A DNA stretch of 64,000 nt from CALXQW01 sp031553045. Lineage in GTDB: Bacteria; Verrucomicrobiota; Verrucomicrobiia; Opitutales; Intestinicryptomonadaceae. Each line of letters begins with the position of its first letter. Position 1 is the first letter of the stretch. The stretch covers positions 32,180 to 96,179 of the forward strand of contig JAVBLZ010000009.1 in NCBI GenBank assembly GCA_031553045.1. The letters run 5' to 3'. Positions 15,844 through 24,836 of this stretch are shown here, in pieces. Below the pieces are notes generated by a model. It did not search any database. It was not told the origin of the DNA and saw only the letters and a program-made list of their open reading frames with translations. The translations under genes were made by a program, and so were the position numbers.

Positions 15844-17160
15844 ATGAAATCATCCCTCACTTCATATATGAAAAAGGGTTTTTATTGGATAATTTCTGCG
15901 CAGTTTTTCAGCTCTATGGCTGATAACGCCTTACTCATTGTGGCGATAAAATTGCTTGTGGAAATTTCCGCCCCAGCTTGGGCAACTCCCTTGCTGAAAT
16001 TCGTATTTGCGATTTCTTATGTGGTGTTTGCGGCATTTGTGGCTGCGTTTGCAGATTCCCACCCAAAAGGGCGTGTAATGCTTGCTACAAATCTGATAAA
16101 AATTTCAGGCCTCTTTTTGATGATATTTTGGGTGCATCCTCTGCTTGCTTATGCGGTTGTGGGCTTTGGCGCTGCTGCGTATTCGCCCGCAAAATATGGC
16201 ATACTTACTGAGCTGTTGCCTGCGGAAAAATTGGTCGCCGCCAATGGCTGGATAGAGGGTACTACTGTCATTTCCATAATACTTGGGGTTGGGATGGGTG
16301 GATTTTTTGTGTCTCCATATATGGAAGGCGTACTTACAAGCATGTATTTGCCGTTTTCCGAAACTCCAGCGCAGACGGCACTCTGGCCCATACTTATATT
16401 TTATATTGCGGCGGCGGTCTGTAATATTGCTATCCCTTCAACTGGTGTGCATTATCCAAAATCAAGCTGGCATCCTTGGGACATTCTTTGCTCTTTCGGC
16501 AAAAATGTGGACGTCTTGTGGCGTGATAAGCTCGGGCAGATAACGCTTGCCGTAACTACGCTTTTTTGGGGTGCCGGGGCGACATTGCAGTTTCTCGTAT
16601 TAAAATGGACGGGTCATGTTTTGGGGTTGAATTTGTCTGAAGCAAGCGGCTTGCAAGTTGTTTTTGCGCTAGGTATAACTTTGGGGGCGATATGTGCTGG
16701 GGCGTTTGTTCCGCTAAAGAAAAGTTTGAGCATTCTTTGGGTCGGTATTGTAATGGGTGTCGCAGTCATGGGGCTTGCCTTGTACAGCAAAGATATGTTT
16801 CCGGAAATTGACATTTTTGGCATCAAGCTTTATCTGCTTGCCGCTTGTTCATTTTTAGTTGTTTTGGGTACGCTTGCCGGTTTTTTTGTCGTTCCGATGA
16901 ATGCGCTTTTGCAACACAGAGGCCATGTTAGGCTCACTGCGGGGCAATCCATAGCGGTTCAGAATTTCAATGAAAATATAGGCATACTTGTAATGTTGGC
17001 GATGTATGCTATATTGATAAAATCGGGGTTTTCGACTAGGGCAACCATGATGATTTTTGGCGCATTTGTGGCTTCAAGCATAGCTTTAGTATGGTTTTGG
17101 TGCAAATACAATATGCGTCGATATGATTGCGCCAAACTTATCGGCGAAGAAAAAGAATAA
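15844..17160 (+). CDS. lplT: LplT-like lysophospholipid transporter (MFS)
   Basis: This 438-residue, 12-helix major-facilitator protein resembles LplT, which flips lysophospholipids across the inner membrane. Family-like features are the N-terminal FFSSMADNALLIVAI, FADSHPKGRV in the first cytoplasmic loop, and AAYSPAKYGILTELLP (about residues 112-127), followed by VAANGWIEG. In enterobacteria lplT pairs with the acyltransferase aas; here no acyltransferase is adjacent, although a DUF374 acyltransferase lies 43 kb away. A hairpin at 17153-17174 separates it from the convergent lspA. Confidence 0.8.
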   Translation: MKSSLTSYMKKGFYWIISAQFFSSMADNALLIVAIKLLVEISAPAWATPLLKFVFAISYVVFAAFVAAFADSHPKGRVMLATNLIKISGLFLMIFWVHPLLAYAVVGFGAAAYSPAKYGILTELLPAEKLVAANGWIEGTTVISIILGVGMGGFFVSPYMEGVLTSMYLPFSETPAQTALWPILIFYIAAAVCNIAIPSTGVHYPKSSWHPWDILCSFGKNVDVLWRDKLGQITLAVTTLFWGAGATLQFLVLKWTGHVLGLNLSEASGLQVVFALGITLGAICAGAFVPLKKSLSILWVGIVMGVAVMGLALYSKDMFPEIDIFGIKLYLLAACSFLVVLGTLAGFFVVPMNALLQHRGHVRLTAGQSIAVQNFNENIGILVMLAMYAILIKSGFSTRATMMIFGAFVASSIALVWFWCKYNMRRYDCAKLIGEEKE

Positions 17161-17174
17161 TCCCCATTATTCTT
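17153..17174. terminator. Hairpin between the convergent lplT and lspA genes
   Basis: AAGAATAAT and ATTATTCTT pair around a CCCC loop. The stem overlaps the lplT stop codon. The T-run is weak, so this is a probable rather than certain terminator. Confidence 0.45.
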
Positions 17175-17191
17175 ACATTAAATGGGGTACT

Positions 17192-17746
17192 TTATTTGCT
17201 CTTTTTGACGTCGAGAAATAAACTAAATATGATATATAGCGAAACCCCTATGAATATTGCGGAGTCTGCAATATTGAATGCCGGCCAGCGATAATTTACC
17301 ACGGGTATGTGTACATCTAAAAAATCTATGACATGGCCATAATAAACCCTGTCTATCAGATTGCCAATCACACCGCCTGCAAATACGCCCATTGCTATTT
17401 GAACTATGCGGTGGTCTGCGCCTAAGTGTTTCCTGAACAGCCACATTCCTGCAAGGGCTATGACTGCGATACTTGTAAGGAAATATGTTTGCCCTGAAAG
17501 CATACCCCAAGCAGCCCCCTCATTTGCAATGTGCACCAAATAAAAATAACCGTTTATCACGGGTATTGGCTCATGCGCCGAGCCAAAAAAGTAAGTTGGC
17601 TCATCTTTTGCCCAGTATATGTGCTTTACTACCAAATGCTTGCTTGCCTGGTCTAGAAATATTACAAGCGTTAAAAAAAATAAAACAAGCAAAGGAGTTA
17701 TGTAGCCTTTGCCTGTTTTTTTGGAATGTTTGGGTTTGGATTTCAA
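17192..17746 (-). CDS. lspA: Signal peptidase II (prolipoprotein signal peptidase)
   Basis: The enzyme removes signal peptides from lipidated prolipoproteins in the inner membrane. Conserved blocks are LDQASKHLV, the GGVIGNLIDRVYYGHVIDFL motif with one catalytic Asp, and FNIADSAIFIG with the second Asp. Four membrane segments are expected. The start is uncertain: TTG at 17746 gives 184 residues, whereas ATG at 17821 would overlap the dksA-like gene by 56 bases and add a non-hydrophobic tail. No Shine-Dalgarno decides between them. It follows dksA-like and ileS on the same strand, a lspA-ileS association common in bacteria. Confidence 0.9.
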   Translation of the reverse strand: MKSKPKHSKKTGKGYITPLLVLFFLTLVIFLDQASKHLVVKHIYWAKDEPTYFFGSAHEPIPVINGYFYLVHIANEGAAWGMLSGQTYFLTSIAVIALAGMWLFRKHLGADHRIVQIAMGVFAGGVIGNLIDRVYYGHVIDFLDVHIPVVNYRWPAFNIADSAIFIGVSLYIIFSLFLDVKKSK

Positions 17747-17765
17747 AATATATATAGCAAAATTA

Positions 17766-18803
17766 CTATCTATCCATAATGCGCTCTTCTTCTTCGGCGG
17801 GCTGCATTGAAAGGTCTGCATTGGAAGCTTCGGCCATAGCCGTACGTGCCGCCAGCTTTTGCTTGCGCTTTTCAGCCTCCATCAATTCTTGCCCCTCCTT
17901 AGAGTAACGGGTGAATGGGATTGCAAGCAAACGTTGCTCAGGGATAGGCTTTTTTGTGATTTCGCATATTCCGTAAGAACCTTGCTTCATGCGTTCAACG
18001 GCAGCGTCAATTTCCGCCAAAGTTTCCTTTTCGTCGGATAAGATTGTGAAAGCCAAATCTCTTTCAAAGCTTTCGCTGCCGGCGTCTCCAAGGTGTTGGC
18101 CGTGTGCGCTCATATCGCTGGTAGAATCATCGTTGCGCTTGAGCACGTCTTCAGAAAGTTCAGATATGCCTTTTGAATATTTTGCCCTTATTTCCATCAG
18201 AAGCTTGTAGTACTGCTTCCATTTTTTTGGAACATCTTTTTCCTCATATTTTTCACGAGTTTGTTGGGTGGGATTGAAGCCAAGTATGTCCAAAATATTT
18301 GCAGCCCCGAAAGATTTCTTGGGTGCGCTGGGCAATTTTTGCGGCACGGTCTTTTTAACAGGTGCGGCAACCTTGCTTGCAGGGCTTGGCAAGAGTGTGT
18401 CAGATTTTTCTTTTACGCCTCCCTTGCGCTTGCTCAAGAAGTCTTCAAGCTCTGCCCAAGAAAAATATACGCTTGCCGATTGTCTTGTTGCTAAAGGCTT
18501 AGAGATTGTCTCTATATCCAGAATTTCCTGTGTCTTTTTTTCCAGATAGGGACGTATGGTCTTGCTTGAATTGCTTTTTGCGGCCTTTGATGGGCTGAGG
18601 AAGGGGGTTAAAACTTTTTGTCCCGAACTTTTGAGGGCGGGAGTGCTTTTCTCATTCCTAGACTGTGCCTTTGCGGGCGCTTTTTTCGAGGAACTTGCTT
18701 TGGGGGCAACCTTGACCGGCATTTTTACGGTCTTGGCTTTTACGGTCTTTGATATTTTGACCGTCTTTTTTTGTATTGGCTTAGATTTCTTTTTTGAGCT
18801 CAT
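17766..18803 (-). CDS. DksA/TraR-family protein with a long basic N-terminus
   Basis: This 345-residue protein has an N-terminal 160 residues rich in Lys, Ala, Ser and Pro, unlike E. coli DksA (about 150 residues). The C-terminal third is a DksA-type coiled coil (YYKLLMEIRAKYSKGI; SERFDRDLA-like SFERDLAFTIL; AEIDAAVERMKQGSYGICEIT) and a degenerate zinc-finger region. Only one cysteine (GICEITKKPIPEQRLLAIPF) remains of the usual four, so zinc binding is probably lost. The lysine-rich head may bind nucleic acid. It could modulate RNA polymerase; its place between ileS and lspA suggests co-expression. Confidence 0.75.
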   Translation of the reverse strand: MSSKKKSKPIQKKTVKISKTVKAKTVKMPVKVAPKASSSKKAPAKAQSRNEKSTPALKSSGQKVLTPFLSPSKAAKSNSSKTIRPYLEKKTQEILDIETISKPLATRQSASVYFSWAELEDFLSKRKGGVKEKSDTLLPSPASKVAAPVKKTVPQKLPSAPKKSFGAANILDILGFNPTQQTREKYEEKDVPKKWKQYYKLLMEIRAKYSKGISELSEDVLKRNDDSTSDMSAHGQHLGDAGSESFERDLAFTILSDEKETLAEIDAAVERMKQGSYGICEITKKPIPEQRLLAIPFTRYSKEGQELMEAEKRKQKLAARTAMAEASNADLSMQPAEEEERIMDR

Positions 18804-18814
18804 ATAAAATCCTT

Positions 18815-21595
18815 TTAAGTGTTTAGTGCTTCGTGGCAGCGAGGGCAGATGCCGTTTTCATTGATGTCGTGCAACATCCTCCAACAACGAGTGCATTTTT
18901 GCCCGTCGGCTTTGCGTGCTTCAATTTCCAGAGTTTCAAAGTTGCCTTCCACCAAATTCACAGAAGAAACTATAAAAATCTCGGCAAGCTTATCGGCATA
19001 AGCTTTAAGAATTTGAGCATCTTCTTTTGATTTTGATACCATCACGTCTATTTCCGCTTCCAGACCTTTGCCTATGATTTTTTCTTGCCTGAGTTTTTCA
19101 AGCTCCTCATTGACGCTTTCACGAATTTGCAGTATGCGCTCCATAGAGTTAAAGACTGTCTCATTAAGCCATTCAGGCTTGGTTTCAGGCCAGTCTTGCA
19201 GATGTATGGATTCATCCGAATACTCGCTTCCAGCTTTAACAGAATATGCTTCATCTGCCGTAAATGTCAAGATTGGAGATATAACCTTCAAGAGCATATC
19301 GTTTATCAAACTTATTGCAGTTTGCGAAGAACGACGCAGAGGTGAATTTGCGGCAAAGGTATAAAGCCTGTCTTTGAGAATGTCATGATATATTCTGGAA
19401 AGCGTAACGCCGCAGAATATGTCAACTAATCTGTACACTTTATGAAATTCGTAAGCATCGTAAGCCGCCATTGTTTCTTGGACGAATAGTGCCGCCTTAT
19501 GCAGCGCCCATTTGTCTATGGCGTCCAAATCGGCGTATGCGACGGAGTCTTTTGAAGGGTCAAAATCACTCAAATTGCCGAGCTGATACATTATTGTGTT
19601 GCGTATGCTCCTGTATGTATTTGCAACGTGGGAAAGTATGCCGTCTGAAATCGGGATGTCATTCTGATAGTCTTCAGAAGATATCCAAAGGCGTATGATG
19701 TCTGCGCCGTAAGAGTTGACATACATATCCGCAGTCTGCGGTTTGCCGTCAGACTTTGAAATTTTGCGACGTTGTTCATCCACTATGAAACCGTGGGTAA
19801 TCACCGTCTTATATGGAGCTTTCCTGAGGGCGCAAATTGATGTCCAAAGAGAGCTTTGAAACCAGCCTCTATGTTGGTCGCTGCCTTCAAAATAAAGGTC
19901 GGCAGGGTGGCTGAGCTCCGGATTGTTTGCCAGAACCGCCATGTGGCTGGAGCCGGAATCTATCCAGACATCCAAAGTATCCAGACCTTTTTTTAGTTCA
20001 GACTTTTTGCCCCAAGATTCAGGCACGTCTATGCCGTCTAAAATTTCAGATTCCGTAGCCTTAAACCAAAAACCGCTACCGAGTTTTTCAACCTTGTCGG
20101 CAATTTTTTTAATGACATTGCTGTCTATGTGCGCCGTACCAGAAGCGTCATAAAAGGCTGGTATTGGCAGGCCCCACGCACGCTGGCGAGATATGCACCA
20201 GTCGGGTCTTGCTTCAACCGCACCCCTGATTCTGTTTTCGCCATTTGCGGGCAGCCATTTTACTTTGCCTATTGCTTCAAGCGCGTCTTTGCGCAAGTTG
20301 TCTTTGTCTAAAGATACAAACCATTGATCCATAGCCCTGAAAACCACAGGCGTTTTAGAACGCCAGCAATGCGGATATTGGTGGGTGAGCTTCTGCATTT
20401 TAAGAAGCGCACCATTGCCCTCAATTATGGAAAGCACTTTAATATTTGCGGGGTTTTTACCCTTTTCTTCCAAGACCGTTATGCCGACAAGTTCCTCAGG
20501 CACTTTGCCGTCATTTATGTATCTGCCTGCGTCGTCTATGGGGCAGTACACTTCCAACCCGTATTCAAGACCGGTTTGGTAGTCTTCAAGACCGTGCCCG
20601 GGGGCGATGTGTACGCAGCCTGTGCCGGAATCTAAAGTTACGTAACGAGCGTTGATGATTTTGCTTTCACGCTTGCAGAAAGGATGCTGCGCCGCAAGAC
20701 CGTTAAGTAACGAGCCTTTGCCTATGGCGGTAATCTCCGCTTTTTCAATGCCTATTGCGCTTATGAAACCGCCGGAAAGTTCTTTTGCCACAATGAACTT
20801 GCGCTCTCCTGAATCTACGCAGACGTATTCATAATCGGGGTGCACTGCCACGGCAAGGTTTGCTGGCAATGTCCAAGGAGTCGTTGTCCAAATTACAATT
20901 TCGGCATTTTTGCCCAAGCCAAGTTTTTCAGAGTCTAAAGCGTTCAGTTTGAATGCCACCCATATTGAAGGGCTGGTATGTTCCTTATATTCAATTTCGG
21001 CCTCTGCAAGGGCGGTCTCGCAAGGGATAGACCAATAGACGGGTTTTTTGCTTCTGTAAACTAAGCCTCTTTCTACGAAGGAAGAAAATGTACGCAAAAT
21101 TACCGCTTCATAATCCGGCGCAAGAGTTTTGTACTCATGCTCCCAGTCTGCCAAGACGCCGAGACGCTTAAACTGCCTTGTCTGCGTTTCCTTAAAACTC
21201 ATGGCAAATGCGGCGCATTCGTCGCGCAAATCTCCCAAAGAAAGTTCACGCTTTTGCTCACGCAGGAGTTTTGAAACTTTGTGCTCAATAGGCAATCCGT
21301 GAGTGTCCCAACCGGGGATATACGGCGTGGCAAAGCCCCTTAGCGTCTTGTAGCGCAGTATGACATCTTTCAGAATTTTATTGAGCGCAGTTCCTATATG
21401 CACATCGCCATTTGTGAAAGGAGGCCCGTCATGCAAAATAAATTTTGGTTTGCCCGCACGGTTTTTTTGTATGCGCTCATAAAGCTTGTTTTCTTGCCAG
21501 TGCTTGATGCGCAGGGGCTCACGCTTTACCAAGTCGCCCCTCATGGGGAAGCTGGTCTTTGGCAGGTTCAATGAATCTTTAAAGTCTTGTGCCAT
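18815..21595 (-). CDS. ileS: Isoleucyl-tRNA synthetase
   Basis: This 926-residue class I synthetase charges tRNA-Ile. The signature HIGH motif reads HIGT (in GDVHIGTALNKILKD, about residues 65-79) and KMSKS is KISKSDGKP (about 612-620). The editing domain lies between them, with WTTTPWTLPANLAV and GTGCVHIAPGHG. The C-terminal zinc finger is CTRCWRML...CPRCHEAL. The length is normal for a bacterial (type I) enzyme. It is followed by the dksA-like gene 11 bases on and then lspA. Confidence 0.95.
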   Translation of the reverse strand: MAQDFKDSLNLPKTSFPMRGDLVKREPLRIKHWQENKLYERIQKNRAGKPKFILHDGPPFTNGDVHIGTALNKILKDVILRYKTLRGFATPYIPGWDTHGLPIEHKVSKLLREQKRELSLGDLRDECAAFAMSFKETQTRQFKRLGVLADWEHEYKTLAPDYEAVILRTFSSFVERGLVYRSKKPVYWSIPCETALAEAEIEYKEHTSPSIWVAFKLNALDSEKLGLGKNAEIVIWTTTPWTLPANLAVAVHPDYEYVCVDSGERKFIVAKELSGGFISAIGIEKAEITAIGKGSLLNGLAAQHPFCKRESKIINARYVTLDSGTGCVHIAPGHGLEDYQTGLEYGLEVYCPIDDAGRYINDGKVPEELVGITVLEEKGKNPANIKVLSIIEGNGALLKMQKLTHQYPHCWRSKTPVVFRAMDQWFVSLDKDNLRKDALEAIGKVKWLPANGENRIRGAVEARPDWCISRQRAWGLPIPAFYDASGTAHIDSNVIKKIADKVEKLGSGFWFKATESEILDGIDVPESWGKKSELKKGLDTLDVWIDSGSSHMAVLANNPELSHPADLYFEGSDQHRGWFQSSLWTSICALRKAPYKTVITHGFIVDEQRRKISKSDGKPQTADMYVNSYGADIIRLWISSEDYQNDIPISDGILSHVANTYRSIRNTIMYQLGNLSDFDPSKDSVAYADLDAIDKWALHKAALFVQETMAAYDAYEFHKVYRLVDIFCGVTLSRIYHDILKDRLYTFAANSPLRRSSQTAISLINDMLLKVISPILTFTADEAYSVKAGSEYSDESIHLQDWPETKPEWLNETVFNSMERILQIRESVNEELEKLRQEKIIGKGLEAEIDVMVSKSKEDAQILKAYADKLAEIFIVSSVNLVEGNFETLEIEARKADGQKCTRCWRMLHDINENGICPRCHEALNT

Positions 21596-21615
21596 CTTAA
21601 AATGTCTTTCTAAAA

Positions 21616-22125
21616 TCAGAACGGAAATGCGTTATCCCAAAATGACGAGCTCTTTTTTGTTTCGGTTTGCGGAGTCTCTTTTTGGTCTTCAACAACAGGT
21701 TGTGCTGAAGGCTGTTCTTCAACCTTTTTTACGGGTGCGGGTTTTGGGGTGTTGATACGCCTTAACATGACGTCTTCCTTGCTGCCTTCTTGGATCATAC
21801 CCGCCTGAGCCTTTTGAGCAGGTGCGGCGGTTGTCTCAACAACAGGTGCTTTGGGCGTATTTTTAGAGGTGGCTTTGAAGGCTTTTAATTCCGCACGCAA
21901 GGCTCTATTTTCCTCGCGCAGTTTGGAGTATCTTGAGATTTCTTCTTTGGTTTGAGAAATGTAAGTTTCCTCAAGCTTTTTAAGTTTTTCCGTAAGCTCT
22001 TGAACTTGTTTTTTGAGTTCTTCATTTTGCTTAATCAAATCGGCGGTAGTTGTCTGTGCGTAAGACGCAGTGCAGGCGGATATAAAAATCAGACCCACTA
22101 TAAATTTGAGAAATAAATTTTTCAT
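21616..22125 (-). CDS. Exported coiled-coil protein
   Basis: This 169-residue protein has a signal peptide (about residues 1-23, FIVGLIFISACTASYAQ), then a coiled coil (about 28-82, with NEELKKQVQELTEKLKKLEE), and a Pro/Ala/Thr-rich C-terminal half. I recognise no specific family. The Cys in SACTAS is not a convincing lipobox, so a soluble periplasmic protein is more likely. It lies upstream of ileS on the same strand, 20 bases away, and may share its transcript. The ending DNAFPF is unusual but may be a simple tail. Confidence 0.6.
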   Translation of the reverse strand: MKNLFLKFIVGLIFISACTASYAQTTTADLIKQNEELKKQVQELTEKLKKLEETYISQTKEEISRYSKLREENRALRAELKAFKATSKNTPKAPVVETTAAPAQKAQAGMIQEGSKEDVMLRRINTPKPAPVKKVEEQPSAQPVVEDQKETPQTETKKSSSFWDNAFPF

Positions 22126-22231
22126 AAACGCCCTATTAAAACATAAGCGCTTTTAAAAGCAAAACATTTTTGAGGCTATAAAGCCGCAACCCCTCAAAAG
22201 AAAAAACAAAAATTGCCCGAAAAAAAAGGCG

Positions 22232-22260
22232 TTGACTACATTGCAAACGCTTGTTTTAAT
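22232..22260 (+). promoter_or_regulatory. Promoter of PEP-CTERM protein 1, with a LacI-like dyad in the spacer
   Basis: TTGACT (22232-22237), a 17-base spacer and TTTAAT (22255-22260) fit sigma-70. The spacer contains CAAACGCTTG, a near-palindrome with the central CG typical of LacI-family operators. Another palindrome, AAGCGCTT, lies near 22145 before the divergent gene. A Shine-Dalgarno AGGAGG precedes the ATG. Regulation by a sugar-responsive LacI-type repressor is inferred only. Confidence 0.5.
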
Positions 22261-22318
22261 GGCGACAGTTCTGAAAGTTTAGTTTGCACGGTAATAAATA
22301 AGAGAAATAGGAGGTAAT

Positions 22319-24757
22319 ATGTTAAAAAAAGTGCTATACATGGTGGTTTTTGGCGTCTTTACGGTGTCTATGAATGCTGCGAATACGCTCTATTGGGCGT
22401 CAACAGGCACAAGCGGCAGAAACAGCAATACTGCGGTAAATTTCAGTATAAATAAGGATACGTACAGCAATCCAGATTCTTTGCTGTTATCTTCGGGCGA
22501 TACTTTTGCCATAAGCAACATAGCAAATACGTATTATCAATTTGCCGCCTCGTATCTAAGTGAAATTGCCGCAGTAAAAAATGAATCTACTCTTACGGAG
22601 TTTATTACTGCCAGTTCCACTAGCACAACTTTTGACTTTGCCATTGCGGGCAACTCTAGTGCGGACGCCAAAACGGTAATAGGCAATATAACTCAAAATG
22701 CCGCAACTGATTTAAGGGTTCGGAAATCCAGTTCTGGCACTTATGCAAATTTTGAAATTGGTTCTATTGATGTAAAGAAGGGTTCTTTAAGTCTATATCA
22801 AAGCTCTACTGCATATATTTTTAACAGCGTAAACGTTACGGGGGCAACCACGCTTTCCGATGGGACAACATTTAGCACGGGGGCTATCAAAGGTACGTTT
22901 GATTCAATAAAAAGTACGGGCGCTACGGAAATGCGTTTTGCGTACACCACTTCCGGTGCAACTTACGACTTCACAAAGGGCTTTGATGTTACGGGCTCTA
23001 CCAATGTGTATTTTTACACCTACTCAAGTTCGGTTTACTCTTATATTACGAGCTTAAATTTGGGGTCTTGGAAATCTTCAATAAGCAACGCTTCTATGTT
23101 GAGGGCGTATGTCGAACAAGGCTTTTCTTTGGGCGATGTAACCCTGACCAGAAATAATGCCACCGTCCCAAACACGGGCGGCTCTTATATGAGGTTTGAA
23201 ATGTACACCAAGGCAGACAAAACTAAAAATAACGTGGGTGATGTTGTTGTGGGCTTATCGGCAGATTCCGCACACACAGACCGCATAGAAGTTGGACAAA
23301 TAAGGTTTATCAGCAATTACGAGGGCTTGGCGGAAAACGACGGGTTCTCGATAAATTCCATAAAAGTTGCTGAAAATTCAGGCATTTTTGGCAGATTTAA
23401 TGTTTATTCAAGCGGTTCTGCGGGTGGCAAGTCGCATTTGACTGTGGGCGATGTTTCAATAGACAAAAACTTTGGCATAGTTCTGGGTGAAGATAGCGAT
23501 GTTGGGTGGTTTAACTCAATAACTTTGGCGGATGTTTCAATATCTTCGGGAAATTTATACACCCGTAGCGCTTCAAATAAAATGAACTCTTTAACTATTG
23601 CCGACAACGGAACGGCAAATTACTTTTTTGATAGGGGCAATGTTTCAATCACTAAAAATTTGAAAGTTGGTGAATCTTCAAGTTTGAAAATAGAAGCGGG
23701 GGACACTAACAAATACACCGTCAAGGTGGATGGCTCTCTTACATTGGGCGCACTTTCAACGCTTGATGTTAACAGCAATGCAATAATGACCATTGCTGAA
23801 GATTTGGATGCAACAAGCGCCAACAGCGCCGGAAACCATAGCCGCAGTTTGATTGCGCGCTCCGGAGAAATGTATATTAAGGGCGTTCTTCAAAAAGGAA
23901 CGGGGGCAGTTTCAAGTATTACTCTTGCTGGCACGCTGGCGGAAGGCAATACGGTTTATGAACTTGGCGGCATACAGGGCGGGACGGACTCCGCAGGCAC
24001 TTCCAACCGTGTTACAACAAATTATAGCACGGGCGACGGCGCTAAAACCAAGGCGGTGGAAATTATCATAAAGGGCACTGAGCATAATGGGGAAGTCTTT
24101 ATATACACTGGCAGGTTGCACGATATGAGCGGCAATACCACCGATATAGACAAAGTTATTACCGGAGAGCTTTCCATAACTATGGACGCCGCAAATACCA
24201 CCCAATATTTTGCGGGGCAAAATTATATCAGGGGGATTACCACGGTTAAAAACGGCACTTTGGTTTTGTCGAGCAACAAGGCTAAGGACGATGGGAGCCC
24301 TTGGTATTTTGGGGAAATATCTGTTGCGGGCGGGGCGCTGGGCGTCTGCGGCACTTACTCGAACGGTATCGTGAAAATCGGAGAACTCAGGGGTACAAAC
24401 TTGAGCTGGGCTGGCGGCAATATTCTGATAGATTTGTCTGAAACCGCCAACGATAAAATCATTCTATCCGGCAATTTTATGAAATATGGCGATATGCACA
24501 AATTTGGCTTCGACTGGGAAGATGGCGCAGATTTGGATGATAAAAGCTATGAAATTGTGGTATGGGAGGGCGGCACAGACTTTATAGCCGCAGACTTTGA
24601 GGCAATGCTCAAAGACACAGATTATAAGGCGACATTCCGCATAGATGGCAATTCATTATGGGTTGATTTTGCCCTAATTCCAGAGCCTTCAACTTACGCC
24701 GCAATTTTTGGCGCACTTTCACTTTTGCTTGTATTTTATCGCAGGCGTAAAAAGTAA
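22319..24757 (+). CDS. PEP-CTERM-anchored surface protein 1 (beta-helix-like)
   Basis: This 812-residue protein has a signal peptide (MLKKVLYMVVFGVFTVSMNA), a long Ser/Thr/Gly/Asn-rich repetitive beta-strand region typical of autotransporter-associated passenger repeats, and a C-terminal PEP-CTERM signal: IPEPSTYAAIFGALSLLLVF followed by YRRRKK. The tail is recognised and removed by an exosortase (EpsH/XrtA-type), usually in organisms that make exopolysaccharide. No C-terminal beta-barrel is present, so it is not a type V autotransporter. A terminator follows at 24787. The function is likely surface or matrix attachment. Confidence 0.8.
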   Translation: MLKKVLYMVVFGVFTVSMNAANTLYWASTGTSGRNSNTAVNFSINKDTYSNPDSLLLSSGDTFAISNIANTYYQFAASYLSEIAAVKNESTLTEFITASSTSTTFDFAIAGNSSADAKTVIGNITQNAATDLRVRKSSSGTYANFEIGSIDVKKGSLSLYQSSTAYIFNSVNVTGATTLSDGTTFSTGAIKGTFDSIKSTGATEMRFAYTTSGATYDFTKGFDVTGSTNVYFYTYSSSVYSYITSLNLGSWKSSISNASMLRAYVEQGFSLGDVTLTRNNATVPNTGGSYMRFEMYTKADKTKNNVGDVVVGLSADSAHTDRIEVGQIRFISNYEGLAENDGFSINSIKVAENSGIFGRFNVYSSGSAGGKSHLTVGDVSIDKNFGIVLGEDSDVGWFNSITLADVSISSGNLYTRSASNKMNSLTIADNGTANYFFDRGNVSITKNLKVGESSSLKIEAGDTNKYTVKVDGSLTLGALSTLDVNSNAIMTIAEDLDATSANSAGNHSRSLIARSGEMYIKGVLQKGTGAVSSITLAGTLAEGNTVYELGGIQGGTDSAGTSNRVTTNYSTGDGAKTKAVEIIIKGTEHNGEVFIYTGRLHDMSGNTTDIDKVITGELSITMDAANTTQYFAGQNYIRGITTVKNGTLVLSSNKAKDDGSPWYFGEISVAGGALGVCGTYSNGIVKIGELRGTNLSWAGGNILIDLSETANDKIILSGNFMKYGDMHKFGFDWEDGADLDDKSYEIVVWEGGTDFIAADFEAMLKDTDYKATFRIDGNSLWVDFALIPEPSTYAAIFGALSLLLVFYRRRKK

Positions 24758-24786
24758 AAAGCGCCGCCGCATTTTTCATAGAAAAT

Positions 24787-24819
24787 AAAAGAGCCGAATG
24801 TTGAATCGGCTCTTTTTTT
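24787..24819 (+). terminator. Terminator after PEP-CTERM gene 1
   Basis: GAGCCGA (24791-24797) pairs with TCGGCTC (24806-24812), extended by A-T pairs, and is followed by a run of T. It also lies just beyond the stop of the convergent asd gene and can serve both. Confidence 0.85.
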
Positions 24820-24836
24820 GGTTTAAATTTGGCGAA

